The position numbers and the translations under genes are program-made. Of a stretch of DNA of 64,000 nt, positions 61,990 through 64,000 are shown one piece after another. Within the stretch, counting starts at the first letter, position 1; each line of letters opens with the position of its first letter. Origin of the DNA: Pelagibius sp. (GTDB lineage: Bacteria; Pseudomonadota; Alphaproteobacteria; Kiloniellales; Kiloniellaceae); the NCBI RefSeq assembly GCF_028281305.1, contig NZ_JANQKD010000003.1, forward strand, positions 88,393 through 152,392, written 5' to 3'. The notes below the pieces were generated by a model, which saw only the letters and a list, made by a program, of their open reading frames with translations, searched no databases and was not told where the DNA came from.

Positions 61990-63414
61990 TCAGCCACTGT
62001 GGGCAATCGGCGGATGCTGGCTGTCCGCCGGGCCCGCTTCTGCAACGTCGGGGCTCCGGTCCGGCGGCGTGACGATCCCGCCGGAGACCACCATCTTGAT
62101 CCCCTCCTCCACCGTCATGGTGAGGGCCCTGACCTCCCCGCGCGGCAGGAACAGCAGGAAACCCGAGGTGGGATTGGGTGTGGTCGGCAGGAAAATGTTG
62201 ACCGTATCGTCCGGCGTGAGTTCCTGGATGCCGACCTCGGCGGGCCCGGTGATGAACCCCAGGGCCCAACAGTCGGGACGCGGATACTCCAGCAGCACCA
62301 CTTCGCGGAACGCCTGGGACTGCTCCTTGAAGACCGTCTCGAGAATCTGTTTCACGCCGCTGTAGAGACTGCGGATCACCGGCATGCGCGCCAGCAACCG
62401 TTCGCTGCTCGCCACCAGGGACCGGCCGACGAAGCCGGCGGTCAGGAAGCCGACCAGAATGAGCCCGACCACGACCACCAGCACGCCCAGGCCCGGCAGG
62501 CTGAAGGGCAGATAGGTTTCCGGGTTCCAGCGCGCCGGAATGTAGCGCACCACGTTGCTGTCGACGAAGGAAACAAACTCCGACGCAAGCCAGACCGTGA
62601 TGGCGAGCGGCGCGGTAACCAGAATGCCGGCAAAGAAGTAGTTCCGCAGCCGGGTGACAAAGCCGGCACGGGTCTTCTGGGGCGCTTCCTTGCGCCGCCT
62701 CCGGATCGTCTTCTTGGCATAGGCCTCGACCTGGGCCTTGGCGGCCTCGGCGCCGCTCGGCTGCCCTTCTTCAGTGGTCTCAAGATCGTGATCGGGCACG
62801 ACGATGCCGCCCGAGATGACGAGCTTGATCCCCTCCTCCACCGTCAGGTCCAGGTGGTAGACCTCCTCGCGTGGCAGGAACAGCAGGAAGCCGGTCGTCG
62901 GGTTCGGCGTCGCCGGGACGAAGACGTTGTAGACGGTGTCCGCCGTCAGGTTCTGCACCTCGCCCACGGTCTCGCCGGTGATGAAACCCACCGCCCAGCA
63001 GCCGCGGCGCGGATACTCGATCAGCACCACCTCGCGGAACGCCGAGGACGACTGCGACAGTACGGTCTCGAAGACCTGTTTGGTCCAGCTGTAGACCGAA
63101 CGGACGACCGGCACCTGGCCGACCAGCCGTTCGCCCATCCCCATGACCAGACGCCCGACGTATCCGGCCGCCAGGAACCCGACGAGCACCAGGAAGAGAA
63201 CGGCAACGATCAGGCCCAGGCCCGGGATGCCGAACGGCAGATAGCTTTCCGGGTTCCAGCCCGGCGGGATCATCGGGGTGATGCGGTCGTCGATGAAGGT
63301 GATGACGCGCCAGGTCAGCCAAAAGGTGATCCCGGCAGGCGCCGTCACCAGGATACCGGCCAGAAAGTAGTTGCGCAGGCGCGTGCCCAGGCTGTGCGGC
63401 GTCTTATCGGACAT
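61990..63414 (-). CDS. Tandem-fused double DUF502 membrane protein
   Basis: Two collinear copies: LRNYFLAGILVTAPAGITFWLTWRVITFID...FREVVLIEYPRRGCWAVGFITGE...FVPATPNPTTGFLLFLPREEV and LRNYFFAGILVTAPLAITVWLASEFVSFVD...FREVVLLEYPRPDCWALGFITGP...FLPTTPNPTSGFLLFLPRGEV. Confidence 0.93.
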   Translation of the reverse strand: MSDKTPHSLGTRLRNYFLAGILVTAPAGITFWLTWRVITFIDDRITPMIPPGWNPESYLPFGIPGLGLIVAVLFLVLVGFLAAGYVGRLVMGMGERLVGQVPVVRSVYSWTKQVFETVLSQSSSAFREVVLIEYPRRGCWAVGFITGETVGEVQNLTADTVYNVFVPATPNPTTGFLLFLPREEVYHLDLTVEEGIKLVISGGIVVPDHDLETTEEGQPSGAEAAKAQVEAYAKKTIRRRRKEAPQKTRAGFVTRLRNYFFAGILVTAPLAITVWLASEFVSFVDSNVVRYIPARWNPETYLPFSLPGLGVLVVVVGLILVGFLTAGFVGRSLVASSERLLARMPVIRSLYSGVKQILETVFKEQSQAFREVVLLEYPRPDCWALGFITGPAEVGIQELTPDDTVNIFLPTTPNPTSGFLLFLPRGEVRALTMTVEEGIKMVVSGGIVTPPDRSPDVAEAGPADSQHPPIAHSG

Positions 63415-63776
63415 GGCAAAAATCCTTGGACCGGCTTGGACCAAGGCGCTGATCGGACACCGCAAAGCCGCACCGCGAAGCGGCGCCGGCACCTGTGTTC
63501 CTTGTCATCTGAATGCTTGCAAACAACCTCATGACCCACATCCCCACCTGGCTCATGATATGGGCATTGTCGGTGGAAGTACCAGAGAGACCGTTTCCGG
63601 TCGGATTCACGGGGCCTCTTGGGCCTCTTAGGGGCCAACTTGCAGGGAATGCCCTAAGGAAGGGCTAATGCCGGCGCCGGGGATGCGGCGGCCCGCCCAT
63701 GGACTCCGCGCAGGACCAAGGCTGGCGCCTGGCCCCGGATCCGGGCCCGCAATCGCAGAATCATCCTGTTGAGGCT

Positions 63777-63863
63777 TGGTGCGGCTGAGAGGACTCGAAC
63801 CTCCACTTCCGTACGGAAACTAGCACCTGAAGCTAGCGCGTCTACCAATTCCGCCACAGCCGC
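63777..63863 (-). tRNA. tRNA-Leu (anticodon CAG)
   Basis: Revcomp GCGGCTGTGGCGGAATTGGTAGACGCGCTAGCTTCAGGTGCTAGTTTCCGTACGGAAGTGGAGGTTCGAGTCCTCTCAGCCGCACCA; loop TTCAGGT; long variable arm; encoded CCA. Confidence 0.95.
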
Positions 63864-63913
63864 GACGCTGATGAAGGGACTTCCCTTCGCATGAACCGAG
63901 CCTGGAAACGGGT

Positions 63914-64000
63914 TGGTGCGGCTGAGAGGACTTGAACCTCCACGGGGTTTCCCCCACAGCGCCCTCAACGCTGCGCGTCTACCGATTCCGCCACAGCCGC
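63914..64000 (-). tRNA. tRNA-Leu (anticodon GAG)
   Basis: Revcomp GCGGCTGTGGCGGAATCGGTAGACGCGCAGCGTTGAGGGCGCTGTGGGGGAAACCCCGTGGAGGTTCAAGTCCTCTCAGCCGCACCA; loop TTGAGGG; 5' end coincides with the window edge. Confidence 0.95.

Noticed and set aside
63777-64000. Prophage or genomic-island attachment at the tRNA-Leu genes
   Set aside because: No integrase or direct repeat of a tRNA 3' end found in the window; flanking genes are housekeeping.
1-64000. Mobile elements, toxin-antitoxin or defence systems
   Set aside because: No transposase, recombinase, restriction-modification, TA or other defence-type protein recognised in the ORF translations.

Overview
GC-rich (clearly >60% GC by eye) chromosomal window, most likely from an alphaproteobacterium (Rhodospirillales/Kiloniellales-like by gene content; inference only). 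No transposase, integrase, prophage or CRISPR array was seen. Blocks: (1) 0-19 kb, transport and catabolism: partial MFS, gamma-glutamyltransferase, RraA-like protein, DMT exporter, LysR, epimerase, two TRAP systems, two FAD monooxygenases, MarR, MBL-fold protein, DUF2783, CaiB-type CoA transferase. (2) 19-42.4 kb, a large succinoglycan-like exopolysaccharide (EPS) locus: phosphoglycosyltransferase, degenerate GalU/ExoN-like protein, Wza-like protein, beta-barrel, Wzc-type tyrosine kinase, O-antigen ligase/Wzy-like protein, eight glycosyltransferases, sulfotransferase, GH16, GalE, an alkaline-phosphatase-superfamily-like protein and an embedded class III cyclase. No flippase was recognised. 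(3) PAS_5-like and PilZ genes, with a candidate CtrA site and a DnaA-box pair nearby. (4) 44.4-49.5 kb, a tightly overlapping operon matching the core of the Pseudomonas putida lva (levulinate/4-hydroxyacid) pathway. (5) A peptide-type ABC transporter. (6) mfd-sdhE-recG, a tandem-fused double DUF502 protein and two tRNA-Leu genes. Best second-look items: the GalU-like probable pseudoenzyme, the lva-like operon, the CtrA-like site before the PilZ gene, the cyclase flanked by 15-bp tandem repeats, the fused DUF502 protein, and recurrent intergenic short tandem repeats with periods that are multiples of 3.
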